In this document: positions 46,035-53,756 of the stretch, in pieces
Layout: each line of letters begins with the position of its first letter
Position numbering within the stretch: position 1 is the stretch's first letter
Source: a virus
Direction: 5' to 3' (one strand)
Virus record (IMG/VR): IMGVR_UViG_3300028111_000008
Span: 1 to 54,646 of that record
DNA length: 54,646 bases
Made by a program: the position numbers and the translations under genes
The notes under the pieces: model-generated
What the model was told of the DNA's origin: nothing
Database searches by the model: none
What the model saw: only the letters and a program-made list of their open reading frames with translations

Positions 46035-46312
46035 ACATCTGCCTTTCCTGTTAGTTTTATCAACCTAGCTAAGTACCACTGTGATTTAAGTAGGTCTTCT
46101 TGTTTATTCTTATATCTCCAGCGATGTAAATACTTAGCTATGTTACCTCTTAGGTATCCTATATATTCTTCTTCGGTTAGGAAGTCTTCTATGTAATCAA
46201 TACATTCAATACTACCTTTACCATAATGCGCTGGGTTGTTTACATTATCCATTCTGTTCTCTGCTAATAGTTCTGTTATAGAGTTAGGGTCTATCATATG
46301 TTTTATAATCAA
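46031..46312 (-). CDS. DUF3310 protein
   Basis: A 93-residue protein with the full DUF3310 pattern: NNPAHYGKGSIECIDYIE, then GYLRGNIAKYLHRWRYKN and DLLKSQWYLARLI. Very common in phage replication and nucleotide clusters (sometimes annotated as nucleotide kinase, without proof). The family-typical start would be the ATG at residue 21 (MDNVNNP), but the longer frame overlaps the primase by four bases. Confidence 0.85.
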   Translation of the reverse strand: MIIKHMIDPNSITELLAENRMDNVNNPAHYGKGSIECIDYIEDFLTEEEYIGYLRGNIAKYLHRWRYKNKQEDLLKSQWYLARLIKLTGKADV

Positions 46313-47109
46313 TCAAGGAGACTGCATATCTCCTGTAGTTTTTCTAGGTCTTCTGGCATACGATACTTAATATCGTCAGATAAACTTAGTGCTATTGTTT
46401 TGTTACCTGTCCACAACTCTATCTCTCTGCGATACTCAATAGTCTTTGATACTGCATCAGGGTCTAGTGCAATCACAGCCTTATCATACTCACCTATCTT
46501 TTCAAAGTGTTTATGGTTCATGTTAGTACCTAGAATAGCCATACAACTAACGTCAGGTAACTCTTGATAGGCTACTAAAGCAGAGATTACATCCTCTACA
46601 ATAACTATAGTAGAGCCTACACCTACTGTGTAGTAGTCTGCTGCACCTGTGTAGCGATACCACTTAGGTGTTTGAGTAGCACCCACTGCCCTGCCTATAG
46701 CATCAATCATTTGATGGTTATTATATATAGGAAAGACTACGCGCTCCTGCTGCACATCATAGAAGGTGTTACCTACTATACCCCATCGCCTCATAAATCT
46801 ATTGTGCTTAGTGTGTTGTCGTGTTGGTTCTACTAGCTGTGCTGGTATCTCCATAGTTTCTACCTCTATCTTAGTTTGATCCTGCGCTGGGCGTAGCTGT
46901 CTGCGTATCTCAGATGCAGTCATGTCTGTATCAAACCTACCACCTACATTACACCCTAGCTTATAACAGTTATACATCAATACACCTACTTCACAAGAGG
47001 CTGAGAAAGTATTCTTACCTCTACAGAAAGGGCAGTCACCTCGGTGTGGTCCATGTGCTGTTACAGATGCAGCATATTCTCTGTGCTGTTTCCAGTTATG
47101 TTTACTCAT
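46309..47109 (-). CDS. DNA primase (zinc finger and TOPRIM)
   Basis: A 266-residue protein. Zinc finger at residues 26-53 (CPFC ... CYKLGC) selects the priming site, then a TOPRIM catalytic domain with VEDVISAL (Glu) and ALDPDAV (DxD, metal-binding). It makes RNA primers for the polymerase; it is the stand-alone counterpart of the T7 gp4 primase half, with the helicase two genes downstream. Confidence 0.85.
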   Translation of the reverse strand: MSKHNWKQHREYAASVTAHGPHRGDCPFCRGKNTFSASCEVGVLMYNCYKLGCNVGGRFDTDMTASEIRRQLRPAQDQTKIEVETMEIPAQLVEPTRQHTKHNRFMRRWGIVGNTFYDVQQERVVFPIYNNHQMIDAIGRAVGATQTPKWYRYTGAADYYTVGVGSTIVIVEDVISALVAYQELPDVSCMAILGTNMNHKHFEKIGEYDKAVIALDPDAVSKTIEYRREIELWTGNKTIALSLSDDIKYRMPEDLEKLQEICSLLD

Positions 47110-47450
47110 ACTCTAGCTAACCTCTTTATACCATAGTGCTCTTCTGTGTTTGTTCTGATAGCGTGGCAGTTTGCACATAATACCTGACACTTGAATACCT
47201 CTTCTTTTATTTTCTTGTTACTTTTAGTATTTTTACCATAGCGCAAGTAATGTGCTTTCGTAGGTACTAAAAACTTTTTATCTTCAGGTATTATATGATC
47301 AAAATGTAGTGCTGCTGAGAAAGCTCTGTACCCACAATGTGCACAACCCTTCATCGTCTTATACCTACGCAGTATAGACTGACCTTCATCATACTTTTTT
47401 CTTCTGCGTATATTATCTTTTTCTTTACTCTCTTCACTTCTCACTCTCAT
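47106..47450 (-). CDS. HNH endonuclease-like protein
   Basis: About 114 residues from ATG 47450, which follows GAGGG (an upstream M at 47489 is possible but overlaps the integrase more). Basic N-terminus, then the HNH fold: GCAHCG, LHFDHIIPEDK and VLCANCHAIRT. Acts as a nicking or homing nuclease in many phages, inserted between other genes. It lies between primase and integrase. Confidence 0.8.
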   Translation of the reverse strand: MRVRSEESKEKDNIRRRKKYDEGQSILRRYKTMKGCAHCGYRAFSAALHFDHIIPEDKKFLVPTKAHYLRYGKNTKSNKKIKEEVFKCQVLCANCHAIRTNTEEHYGIKRLARV

Positions 47451-48351
47451 CTTCATTCCCTCTCGCTGATAGTGCTTTAGATGCACCACTCAATGTATTT
47501 ACTATATAAGGTTTTACTGATTGTATATTCTTATGTCCTGTTACCTGCATAATATTAGCTAAGTCAACCCCACCTTCCATCATCTCAGTCACAGCAGTAC
47601 GGCGCAAGTCCATAGCTGTAAGCTCAGCAGGTAGATTAGCTTCATCTAGTACCTCATTGATAAGTAAAGATATTTCACCCTTATCATATGGTGTATATGC
47701 CGCTGCTCTTGGCTTGACTCTAGGTGCTACATAATCCTGGAATCCAAAGTCTTCCTTCTGTTGTCGCAGCATCTCACACAAACCATTAGATATAGGTAAG
47801 TGTACTTCAGCATTACGTTTGCTTTGTGTTAGGTCTAAGCGACACTGATCTAAGTCTAATGTATCCCAAGTCATAACTCTCATGTCACCTATACGCTGAC
47901 CCCAATCATATGCCATGTGTACAATAAGACTAATGCTCCGCCATCTGAAGTCACTATAGCCTACCTCAAGAAACGTTTTGATCTGATCTCTACTCCAGTA
48001 TACACGCCTCTGCTTACTAGCCTTAGTTTGTACCAGTGCTACTGGGTTGTGTATCATTACATCCTGTCTCATGGAATACTTCCAAGCAGCAGATAGTACA
48101 GCCTTACGATAGTTTGCAGTGCGTACACCTGTGTTAAGCCATTGATCATACGCTTGTGTAAGGTGTCGTACTTTAATATTAGTACAACGATAGTTGCCAA
48201 GGGTCTTGCCTTCAACAAGTGTATTAATCACAGACGCTAGATGTATTTCATAATCCTTTTGAGATGCACCAGATAGCCTAGCAAAGGCAGGAGATACCAG
48301 ATAAAACTCTACGATATCACTTAGCTTAGCATTACCCTTGGGTATCTTCAT
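47434..48351 (-). CDS. tyrosine recombinase / integrase
   Basis: 305 residues from ATG 48351 after GGAAGG. SAM-like N-terminal domain, then the catalytic domain: R153 (DWGQRIGD), K178 (QSKRN), R250 (MDLRRTAVTEM), H273 (TGHKN) and nucleophile Y282 (KPYIVNT). The usual first His (HxLR) is Met at 247, a change that also occurs in active integrases. Suggests site-specific integration or dimer resolution. No repressor, excisionase or att site was identified, and no tRNA gene flanks it. Confidence 0.9.
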   Translation of the reverse strand: MKIPKGNAKLSDIVEFYLVSPAFARLSGASQKDYEIHLASVINTLVEGKTLGNYRCTNIKVRHLTQAYDQWLNTGVRTANYRKAVLSAAWKYSMRQDVMIHNPVALVQTKASKQRRVYWSRDQIKTFLEVGYSDFRWRSISLIVHMAYDWGQRIGDMRVMTWDTLDLDQCRLDLTQSKRNAEVHLPISNGLCEMLRQQKEDFGFQDYVAPRVKPRAAAYTPYDKGEISLLINEVLDEANLPAELTAMDLRRTAVTEMMEGGVDLANIMQVTGHKNIQSVKPYIVNTLSGASKALSARGNEDESEK

Positions 48352-48352
48352 G

Positions 48353-48454
48353 TTACCTTCCTTTCGCGTTTCTGTACCAGAGATATAAAGCACCACCAAT
48401 GTAAGCAGCAATAACAGTTAATGGTAGTAGATGCATTGTTATATTACTACTCAT
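48353..48454 (-). CDS. tiny single-pass membrane peptide
   Basis: 33 residues: MSSNITMHLLPLTVIAAYIGG, then LYLWYRNAKGR, one membrane helix and a basic end. Its ATG overlaps the upstream gene's TAG by several bases, and its stop lies just before the integrase start. Function unknown. Confidence 0.5.
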   Translation of the reverse strand: MSSNITMHLLPLTVIAAYIGGALYLWYRNAKGR

Positions 48455-48932
48455 CGTTTTCTTCCTGCCATTCTTGGTAGTACGTATACTCACCATCTAA
48501 ATCAAACTCTTCTATTAGTTCAGTAGGTATACTTTCTTTCCAATCCTCATTACTAAACTCAACACTGTAGGTATTGTTTATATCTAAGGCACTATCGTAT
48601 TCACCTATGTAACACATTCCTGGCTCATAGAAGGATGCCTCTACGTTGATCTTTAATCTATCAGCACCTGTATCGTATGCACCTGTAGGTGGACTCCATG
48701 CACTCTGAAACCCTAGGTGTAAGTTGGATGTATTACCATCCTCAAACAGGTTAGCCTCTACATCATGTACTTCCCACTTAGTATTCCACTCAGTACAGGC
48801 AACACCATAATCGTATTCACCAATAGGTGCTAGGTGTTCCAGTAACCCACCCCTATCTGCCGCCTCTTTGATAGCACGTAATGTTTTAACATCACCTGTA
48901 ATTACTACTCTATTCTCACACCAATTGGGCAT
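48447..48932 (-). CDS. Api92-like / DUF1281-type protein
   Basis: 161 residues from ATG 48932, the M of the family start MPNWCENRVVITGD; the frame is open nine codons further up. It has the ferredoxin-like fold seen in phage and plasmid proteins, with SAWSPPTGAYDT as a typical central block. Role unknown. AAAGGAG and a TAATG junction fix the start. Confidence 0.85.
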   Translation of the reverse strand: MPNWCENRVVITGDVKTLRAIKEAADRGGLLEHLAPIGEYDYGVACTEWNTKWEVHDVEANLFEDGNTSNLHLGFQSAWSPPTGAYDTGADRLKINVEASFYEPGMCYIGEYDSALDINNTYSVEFSNEDWKESIPTELIEEFDLDGEYTYYQEWQEENDE

Positions 48933-49171
48933 TATGTATCTCCTTTGTTTAACATCCACACACGTCTGTTAATTTGATCTACCTTACGAGTAACAACCTT
49001 ACACCCTATCTTCTTAGCGTGGGTGTATATACTAGCTAGTGCAGCACGTTTGACTACAACACTATCGCCTACCTTCATATGGTTTAGTAGTGCTTCATAA
49101 CCTTTGTTAGGTGCACCGCGTCCATCCTTAGTTGATGGTAAGGGTACGTTCTTCTCAATCATAAATGTCAT
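48932..49171 (-). CDS. hypothetical protein with basic C-terminus
   Basis: 79 residues; ATG at 49171 or M at residue 4 (49162). Contains MKVGDSVVVKRAALASIYTHAKK, a strand then a helix, and a basic end (KVVTRKVDQINRRVW). Such short proteins recur in phages, perhaps nucleic acid-binding. Overlaps both neighbours. Confidence 0.6.
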   Translation of the reverse strand: MTFMIEKNVPLPSTKDGRGAPNKGYEALLNHMKVGDSVVVKRAALASIYTHAKKIGCKVVTRKVDQINRRVWMLNKGDT

Positions 49172-49302
49172 TTTACTTCGATCCTTATGCCTTTAATTTT
49201 CTCATACATTTTATATAGACGTAGCAAAGCTTCCCTGCTACGCGCTGTGTGGTAGCATATGTGCTCACCAGTTGATACACTGTAGATGTTAAGCTTATGC
49301 AC
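49168..49302 (-). CDS. tiny basic protein with GTG start
   Basis: 44 residues: starts (GTG) HKLNIYSVSTGEHICYHTA and ends KIKGIRIEVK. The GTG overlaps the upstream TAG (TAGTG), and the end overlaps the next ATG by four bases. Function unknown. Confidence 0.5.
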   Translation of the reverse strand: MHKLNIYSVSTGEHICYHTARSREALLRLYKMYEKIKGIRIEVK

Positions 49303-49454
49303 TATACACTCTCCTCTTCTATCTGTTTAAATATACTAGCTAACCTAGTAACACTTTCTTTAGGTAGAGTTACTTCCTCTGCCTCACTCTTAACTAACAT
49401 ACCACCATCTTCTAAGATAGTAGCAGTCCACTCAGGTGTTAGTTGTACTTCCAT
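49302..49454 (-). CDS. tiny acidic protein
   Basis: 50 residues: MEVQLTPEWTATILEDGG, then an acidic strand-helix and an end at EEESV. Its start touches the end of the HTH gene. Function unknown, but it is coupled at both ends. Confidence 0.5.
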   Translation of the reverse strand: MEVQLTPEWTATILEDGGMLVKSEAEEVTLPKESVTRLASIFKQIEEESV

Positions 49455-49684
49455 TATGCATTCTCCTCTACTAATGTGTAACGTGTATATCTTTGATTTG
49501 TAACTGGATGTCTCCCTGCTATGCCATCAATACGATAGCCTAACTTACGCAGCTCAGAGATACGCTTGGTGAAAGACTGTATGCTATAGTCTATCAAAGC
49601 TTCTCGTAAGGTTAGACCCTTAGATGCACGAAGGTGCTTGAGTATCATTGTGTGTTGAGACATTTTCTTATTTGTATTTCTCAT
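49454..49684 (-). CDS. helix-turn-helix protein (HTH_39-like)
   Basis: A 76-residue protein with a winged-helix core: TMILKHLRASKGLTLREALID, then FTKRISELRKLGYRIDG and a wing with RYTRYTL. Similar HTH_39-type proteins act as phage regulators or DNA-binding factors. First gene after a promoter (49717-49745) and an operator-like site, so it may control this very region. The best regulator candidate of the leftward unit. Confidence 0.7.
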   Translation of the reverse strand: MRNTNKKMSQHTMILKHLRASKGLTLREALIDYSIQSFTKRISELRKLGYRIDGIAGRHPVTNQRYTRYTLVEENA

Positions 49685-49716
49685 ATTTATATTCCTCTAT
49701 GTTATATTATGTGTAA

Positions 49717-49745
49717 GATATATTATTAGTTTTAGTGTTAGTCAA
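49717..49745 (-). promoter_or_regulatory. internal leftward promoter
   Basis: On the minus strand TTGACT (49745-49740), 17 bases, TATATC (49722-49717), 33 bases before the ATG of the HTH gene. It would allow separate control of the replication genes from the early unit. Confidence 0.5.
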
Positions 49746-49780
49746 TGTTACTAATATGTCACGTTACATATTTGCAACAC
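49742..49780. promoter_or_regulatory. operator-like palindrome and shared motif
   Basis: AATATGT (49753-49759) and ACATATT (49766-49772) flank a six-base centre, a palindrome-like site at the -35 side of the promoter. The whole block also contains the two sequences shared with 803-839. A dimeric regulator could bind here; the HTH protein is the natural suspect. Confidence 0.45.
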
Positions 49781-49967
49781 CTAGTTCTATAGGTATCTCT
49801 ACAGTCTGCGCTTCGTAGTCACATTGATGGCAATACTTTCTTCTCCTAGTACTTGGGTATCCAAGCTTATGATAAGGTCTAGTATCTATGGTACGCATCT
49901 TAGTAAAACAGCAGGGACAATGTGTAACTACTGTATCCTTCCACCAAGGTTGTTTAATCTCTGCCAT
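49764..49967 (-). CDS. NrdR-like zinc ribbon protein
   Basis: 67 residues from ATG 49967 (frame open to 49991). CPCC, TIDTRP, STRRRKYCHQC and EAQTVEI follow the order of the NrdR zinc ribbon, the repressor of ribonucleotide reductase genes, but the ATP-cone is missing. In a phage carrying nrdJ it may act as a repressor mimic or antagonist. Ogr/Delta-type activators also have small zinc ribbons and are an alternative. Confidence 0.55.
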   Translation of the reverse strand: MAEIKQPWWKDTVVTHCPCCFTKMRTIDTRPYHKLGYPSTRRRKYCHQCDYEAQTVEIPIELGVANM

Positions 49968-49971
49968 TAAA

Positions 49972-50205
49972 CTATACCTTATCCACTTCAAACGCCCATC
50001 GTAGGCTATGCCAAGCGCTTTCTAATTTAGCTACATCACTCATGTATAAATCATTACAGTCTTTGATCATCTCTAAACAACTAGCTACACTCTTTTGTAT
50101 TTCTTCTATAGCTTCTCTCTGTTCATCAGACATTTGCTTTAGAACCTTCTGAGTTTTCATCTGCTTTTTAACTCTAGCTTTATGCCAATCTGTATGCTTA
50201 CTCAT
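49972..50205 (-). CDS. coiled-coil hypothetical protein
   Basis: 77 residues, helical throughout: a basic start (HKARVKKQMKTQKVLKQM) and an acidic middle with leucine spacing. No family recognised; a small DNA or protein-binding helper is possible. Confidence 0.55.
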   Translation of the reverse strand: MSKHTDWHKARVKKQMKTQKVLKQMSDEQREAIEEIQKSVASCLEMIKDCNDLYMSDVAKLESAWHSLRWAFEVDKV

Positions 50206-50206
50206 A

Positions 50207-50416
50207 TTATATTCCTCTCTCTACGTTATCCTCTATGAAAGCAAAGCCACCGCCATTGCCTTCCTCATCTTGTGATATTACAAATCGTACTTCCTCTGAT
50301 CCATTTGTTAATGTGAATACTGGAAAGGGTTTATCATATTCAAAAGCACCATCTTCAAAGTGAAAATCCTGGATTTTACAACCCACTAATTGCCCATAGT
50401 ATTTTTTCATATCCAT
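50207..50416 (-). CDS. hypothetical acidic beta-rich protein
   Basis: 69 residues (67 if the second Met is used). Alternating strands (KIQDFHFEDGAFEYD, then VRFVISQDEEGNGGG). Unknown function. One base separates its stop from the next start. Confidence 0.5.
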   Translation of the reverse strand: MDMKKYYGQLVGCKIQDFHFEDGAFEYDKPFPVFTLTNGSEEVRFVISQDEEGNGGGFAFIEDNVERGI

Positions 50417-50419
50417 GTC

Positions 50420-50572
50420 TTAACTCCATATCATAGTTAATAGTAAACTAAACGTAGCCAATACACCTATGGCTGCGAACCCTAGCACTGACCATACAAA
50501 GGCGGTGGCTAGTATTTCTTTTCTTTTTTCTTTACGCTCATGTTCTGTCACGTTAAAATATTTGTCACTCAT
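50420..50572 (-). CDS. tiny membrane protein
   Basis: 50 residues: a charged N-terminus (NVTEHERKEKRKE) followed by one membrane helix (ATAFVWSVLGFAAIGVLATF). ATGA overlap with the upstream gene. Could act at the host membrane early; unknown. Confidence 0.55.
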   Translation of the reverse strand: MSDKYFNVTEHERKEKRKEILATAFVWSVLGFAAIGVLATFSLLLTMIWS

Positions 50573-50790
50573 TTGTTATTCCTTTCCTTTACCCATAGTC
50601 TTTTCAAGTTATTCTGCCTACCACCTTTAGCACCAGTGATCTGCCTATTCTTTTGTTGCGTCCACTGATCACCCTCTTTATAGTTACGCATATTAAACAA
50701 CTCACGCATCCTTTTATTCTCGGCGGCACAAACTTTTTCGTGAGCTAATCTTAGTCTTTCTTCTTGATCTAACATTACATTTCTTCCCAT
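50569..50790 (-). CDS. small basic helical protein
   Basis: 73 residues, rich in Arg, Lys, Asn and Gln: LDQEERLRLAHEKVCAAENKR then KNRQITGAKGGRQNNLKR. Suggests nucleic acid binding. Overlaps both neighbours by short stretches. No family recognised. Confidence 0.5.
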   Translation of the reverse strand: MGRNVMLDQEERLRLAHEKVCAAENKRMRELFNMRNYKEGDQWTQQKNRQITGAKGGRQNNLKRLWVKERNNK

Positions 50791-50960
50791 TCTTTAGGTG
50801 TGATACCTGTCATTATAAACTCACGTTCATCAGGTGATAGGGTAGGCATAGCAGTTTGCACAAGCACACCCCCCTTCCAAGCTTCAAGTTGTTCAGGTGT
50901 TACATTTATATCCATAACATTTACGTTACCTGATAGCATTGATTTACGTTCTATTAACAT
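50775..50960 (-). CDS. small conserved phage protein
   Basis: 61 residues; the end LSPDEREFIMTGITPKEWEE is a pattern I recall from many phages, without a function. The middle (LEAWKGGVLVQTAMPT) is also typical. Real start may be a later Met (residue 8 or 16). Overlaps the preceding gene. Confidence 0.65.
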   Translation of the reverse strand: MLIERKSMLSGNVNVMDINVTPEQLEAWKGGVLVQTAMPTLSPDEREFIMTGITPKEWEEM

Positions 50961-50964
50961 TGGC

Positions 50965-51123
50965 TTAACTCCTTAACCATTCTTCAAAAGTTTTAGGGAA
51001 TACCTCATGGGTATTATCTATATAGCATTGGTATCTCTGCCCATCTAATGTTAGAAGTGAATGCTCCTCATAGATAAACTTACCCTCATCATTCAGCGCA
51101 GGGATTTTAGTTCGTTCAGTCAT
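50965..51123 (-). CDS. tiny acidic protein
   Basis: 52 residues: MTERTKIPALNDEGKFIYEE, then LLTLDGQRYQCYIDNT and an end at FEEWLRS. Lies directly behind the methyltransferase with one base between. Unknown function. Confidence 0.55.
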   Translation of the reverse strand: MTERTKIPALNDEGKFIYEEHSLLTLDGQRYQCYIDNTHEVFPKTFEEWLRS

Positions 51124-51124
51124 A

Positions 51125-52219
51125 TTATAATCCTTTCAGTATGTGTGCTATGACATCGCAAGTCCAACCATTGCCTAACATTTTGTAGCGTTGGGTGTTG
51201 GATACCCCCTCAGTAAAATTATCTGGAATTGTTTGAAGACGTTCACATTCCAGAGGTGTTAGCTTGCGCCAAGACATATTCTCTACAAGAATGCTATCCT
51301 TGGTTACTGTAGTGAGACAATTAGTTTTATCATCATCTCGAACCTCGATCATCTGTTTGATAGGGATAGACTTATCGTGATCCTTACGAGTTCCTGTGGA
51401 GTCTAGTCTACGACCCACCATACGCGCACCCTTCACTAATACTTTAGGTTCTCTATGCCCACCGCCCATAGTCGTTAGTGTAGGTGCTTTACCCTCCTCA
51501 TGATACACTCGTTTAATAGACTGATTGCCATTCAAATCAGCATCGCCTACATGACACATACCATTAGGACTAAACACCAACTGTCTGCGATGCTTCTCGA
51601 AGTATGACTTGAGATTGCCACCCTTAAAGTAGTTAGCATCTAGGCAATGGGATTTAGTTCTATCAGTTAATCCATCCTCAAGTATATCTTTTAAGACAAT
51701 GCCACGATCTTTTGGTTGTTCAATACCCTCAATGTTAGTCCAGTAAAAACGCTTACGATTTTGTGCTGATACTAACGAGCTATTGATCAAGTATTTATTC
51801 ACGTTGGGCAAAGCTTGCTCAGTATGGTGCGTGATATACTTTTCAAAAGCATTAGACATTCTAACATTTTCCATAAGGTATTTAGCATTAGGATTACACT
51901 CCATAACGTGTTGCATAATATCTAGCATCACCCAGAATAGTTGCCCTCTGGGATCGCGATCACCCTGCTGTTTACCTGCTACTGACCATGCTTGACAGGG
52001 AAAACCACCCATAACTAGGTCAACAAACTTCCACTGAATATCCCAATCACGCCAGTTATTTATATCACCTAATTGTATAATATCTGGAAAGTTTTTATTA
52101 GCAATCTTCATAGCGTGTGGGTCTTTCTCACTAGAATAATATCTAGTGGGTGTTATACCTAGTCTATCAAGGGAAAGTCTGCCAACTTCCATGCCACCAA
52201 ATAAATTTACTACATACAT
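51125..52219 (-). CDS. C5 cytosine DNA methyltransferase
   Basis: 364 residues. Motif I VNLFGGMEVGRLSLDRLG, catalytic GGFPCQAWS (C75), ENV (117-119), QNRKRFYW (153-160) and a C-terminal motif (LERLQ-type, ECERLQTIPDNF) with a target-recognition region between about residues 190 and 320. It would methylate phage DNA at a specific site to escape host restriction. No companion restriction enzyme was seen. Confidence 0.92.
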   Translation of the reverse strand: MYVVNLFGGMEVGRLSLDRLGITPTRYYSSEKDPHAMKIANKNFPDIIQLGDINNWRDWDIQWKFVDLVMGGFPCQAWSVAGKQQGDRDPRGQLFWVMLDIMQHVMECNPNAKYLMENVRMSNAFEKYITHHTEQALPNVNKYLINSSLVSAQNRKRFYWTNIEGIEQPKDRGIVLKDILEDGLTDRTKSHCLDANYFKGGNLKSYFEKHRRQLVFSPNGMCHVGDADLNGNQSIKRVYHEEGKAPTLTTMGGGHREPKVLVKGARMVGRRLDSTGTRKDHDKSIPIKQMIEVRDDDKTNCLTTVTKDSILVENMSWRKLTPLECERLQTIPDNFTEGVSNTQRYKMLGNGWTCDVIAHILKGL

Positions 52220-52356
52220 TCTTTATTCTCCTTTTCTGATAAAAATGAAAGCAAGTTTTTTTCTGATACTTCACTAAGCAACTCCTCAATCGCGGTCATA
52301 TCACCCATTCCCACGTCTTTTTTAATTTGCTCTAGAACTTTATCAATCAATTCCAT
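52210..52356 (-). CDS. tiny conserved acidic protein
   Basis: 48 residues: MELIDKVLEQIKKDVGMGDMT, then AIEELLSEVSEKNLLSFL. I recall this kind of protein as a recurrent small phage gene before other early genes; function unknown. Overlaps the methyltransferase start by ten bases. Confidence 0.6.
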   Translation of the reverse strand: MELIDKVLEQIKKDVGMGDMTAIEELLSEVSEKNLLSFLSEKENKECM

Positions 52357-52359
52357 TAT

Positions 52360-52839
52360 TTATTCTCCTCTATCTATTGAACCATAATCTTTTAAATCTT
52401 GTATAGTCAATCCATAATATTCAATAGGATCAACAAAAAATCTGCCTGTCTCATCATAGTATGGGTCGGTAATCCACACATCATTTTTTAATACACCCCA
52501 TTCGTTCAATAGTAATAAAGCTTTTTTACTTGCTACAAAATCAAGTAAATCTTTAAAGCTATTAGTCTCAAAAATCCATGTGTGATCATCCTCATATCCA
52601 TTATAACTATTAGCTGTTTGCACAGTAAATCTAGATGGTAACACTTCCATAGCACCATGTATTCTAGATGCATTTTCGGTACGCTCATCAACATTCCAAC
52701 TATCAATCCAGATATGCAAACCACTTACTTGATAGCTTGGAAGCTCATCATGGTGGTAGCTTATACACCTCCAATCTTTAGGTATATCCAAATCAGTAAT
52801 ATATTCTTTCCATTCTACTCGCATATTTTTTCCTAACAT
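52360..52839 (-). CDS. hypothetical protein
   Basis: 159 residues, acidic, with several Trp and His (YQVSGLHIWIDSWNVDERTEN, HTWIFETNSFKDLLDFV). Mixed alpha/beta. No family recognised; perhaps an early host-interaction protein from its place near the promoter end of the unit. Confidence 0.55.
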   Translation of the reverse strand: MLGKNMRVEWKEYITDLDIPKDWRCISYHHDELPSYQVSGLHIWIDSWNVDERTENASRIHGAMEVLPSRFTVQTANSYNGYEDDHTWIFETNSFKDLLDFVASKKALLLLNEWGVLKNDVWITDPYYDETGRFFVDPIEYYGLTIQDLKDYGSIDRGE

Positions 52840-52868
52840 ATTTATTAATACAATAACTAATTTATTTT

Positions 52869-53036
52869 TTAAGCAATGTCAAATACTAAATTCATCTCAT
52901 AAACTTCACGCGATAATTCAATAAGCTTTTTAGCTTGCACCAATGTTAAATTATTATCATAGGCAAATTTAGTAACAGATATATAATTGTTTACCCAATC
53001 TAGATAAATATCTTTTAGCTTTAAAGAGTATTCCAT
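52869..53036 (-). CDS. tiny helical protein
   Basis: 55 residues: MEYSLKLKDIYLDWVNNYIS, then KFAYDNNLTLVQAKKLIEL, three helices in HTH-like spacing. Short but open frame with an AAAAGGA ribosome site. Could be a small DNA-binding protein. Confidence 0.5.
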   Translation of the reverse strand: MEYSLKLKDIYLDWVNNYISVTKFAYDNNLTLVQAKKLIELSREVYEMNLVFDIA

Positions 53037-53108
53037 TTTGTTTAATCCTTTTTAGGTTTAATATTATTTAGTGATACTCAAAAGAATACCACCAATAATA
53101 TTAATTCA

Positions 53109-53693
53109 TTATGCTATTTCATGAATGCGTCGCCATACTACCCACGTAATAGCTTGTAATTCATATGCTTTTAAACCTAATGCGTTTGCTGTATTCACGT
53201 AATCGTTTTGTATTTCTGCATATAGTTTTTTACCAATGTTAGTTTTATCGGATGTTAATCCAAATCTTTCTCCGCGCCATATGTTTAGAGCGTGACCATC
53301 AATACAACACGCATCAAAACCCATTATGCATTCGTAAAAGCTTTTAATCTTTTGACCATTTAATCGTGTCAAAATATCGTCATTAGTTACAAGCATATCA
53401 TCAAGTATTGACCACGCTTTTTCTTTCATTTTGTGATATGTTGAAACCTTAACGCTTTCAATATGTTCACCATCAAGATAAGCTTTTATCAATGCATCCG
53501 CGTTATCTATATTCCTATCCCATTTATTATTCGGACTAAGCGCGGATATGACACCAACCACTGTTGAAAGTTTTATATCATATTTTAAAGAGATTTCTTT
53601 TGCTTGATATTGCGCGTCACTATACCATTTCACACCATTATAAACTTCTTTTGGTGTCGCAAGCTTCCAAATCATTGCTATATTATTATTCAT
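53109..53693 (-). CDS. conserved phage protein (DUF7178-like, glycosylase-like features)
   Basis: 194 residues, helical. VVGVISALSPNNKWDRNIDNADALI, KIKSFYECIMGFDACCIDGHALNIWRG and a Trp-rich end follow the order of a conserved phage family (I remember it as DUF7178), in which the helix-turn-helix spacing and Asp near the end recall HhH DNA glycosylases. Not proven. Its first bases match the left end of the window. Confidence 0.6.
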   Translation of the reverse strand: MNNNIAMIWKLATPKEVYNGVKWYSDAQYQAKEISLKYDIKLSTVVGVISALSPNNKWDRNIDNADALIKAYLDGEHIESVKVSTYHKMKEKAWSILDDMLVTNDDILTRLNGQKIKSFYECIMGFDACCIDGHALNIWRGERFGLTSDKTNIGKKLYAEIQNDYVNTANALGLKAYELQAITWVVWRRIHEIA

Positions 53694-53756
53694 TTTATTG
53701 CTCTTTCTACTAAGTTAATTCTACTATTAGCACTCGTTAAAATGCTAATGTTAAAG

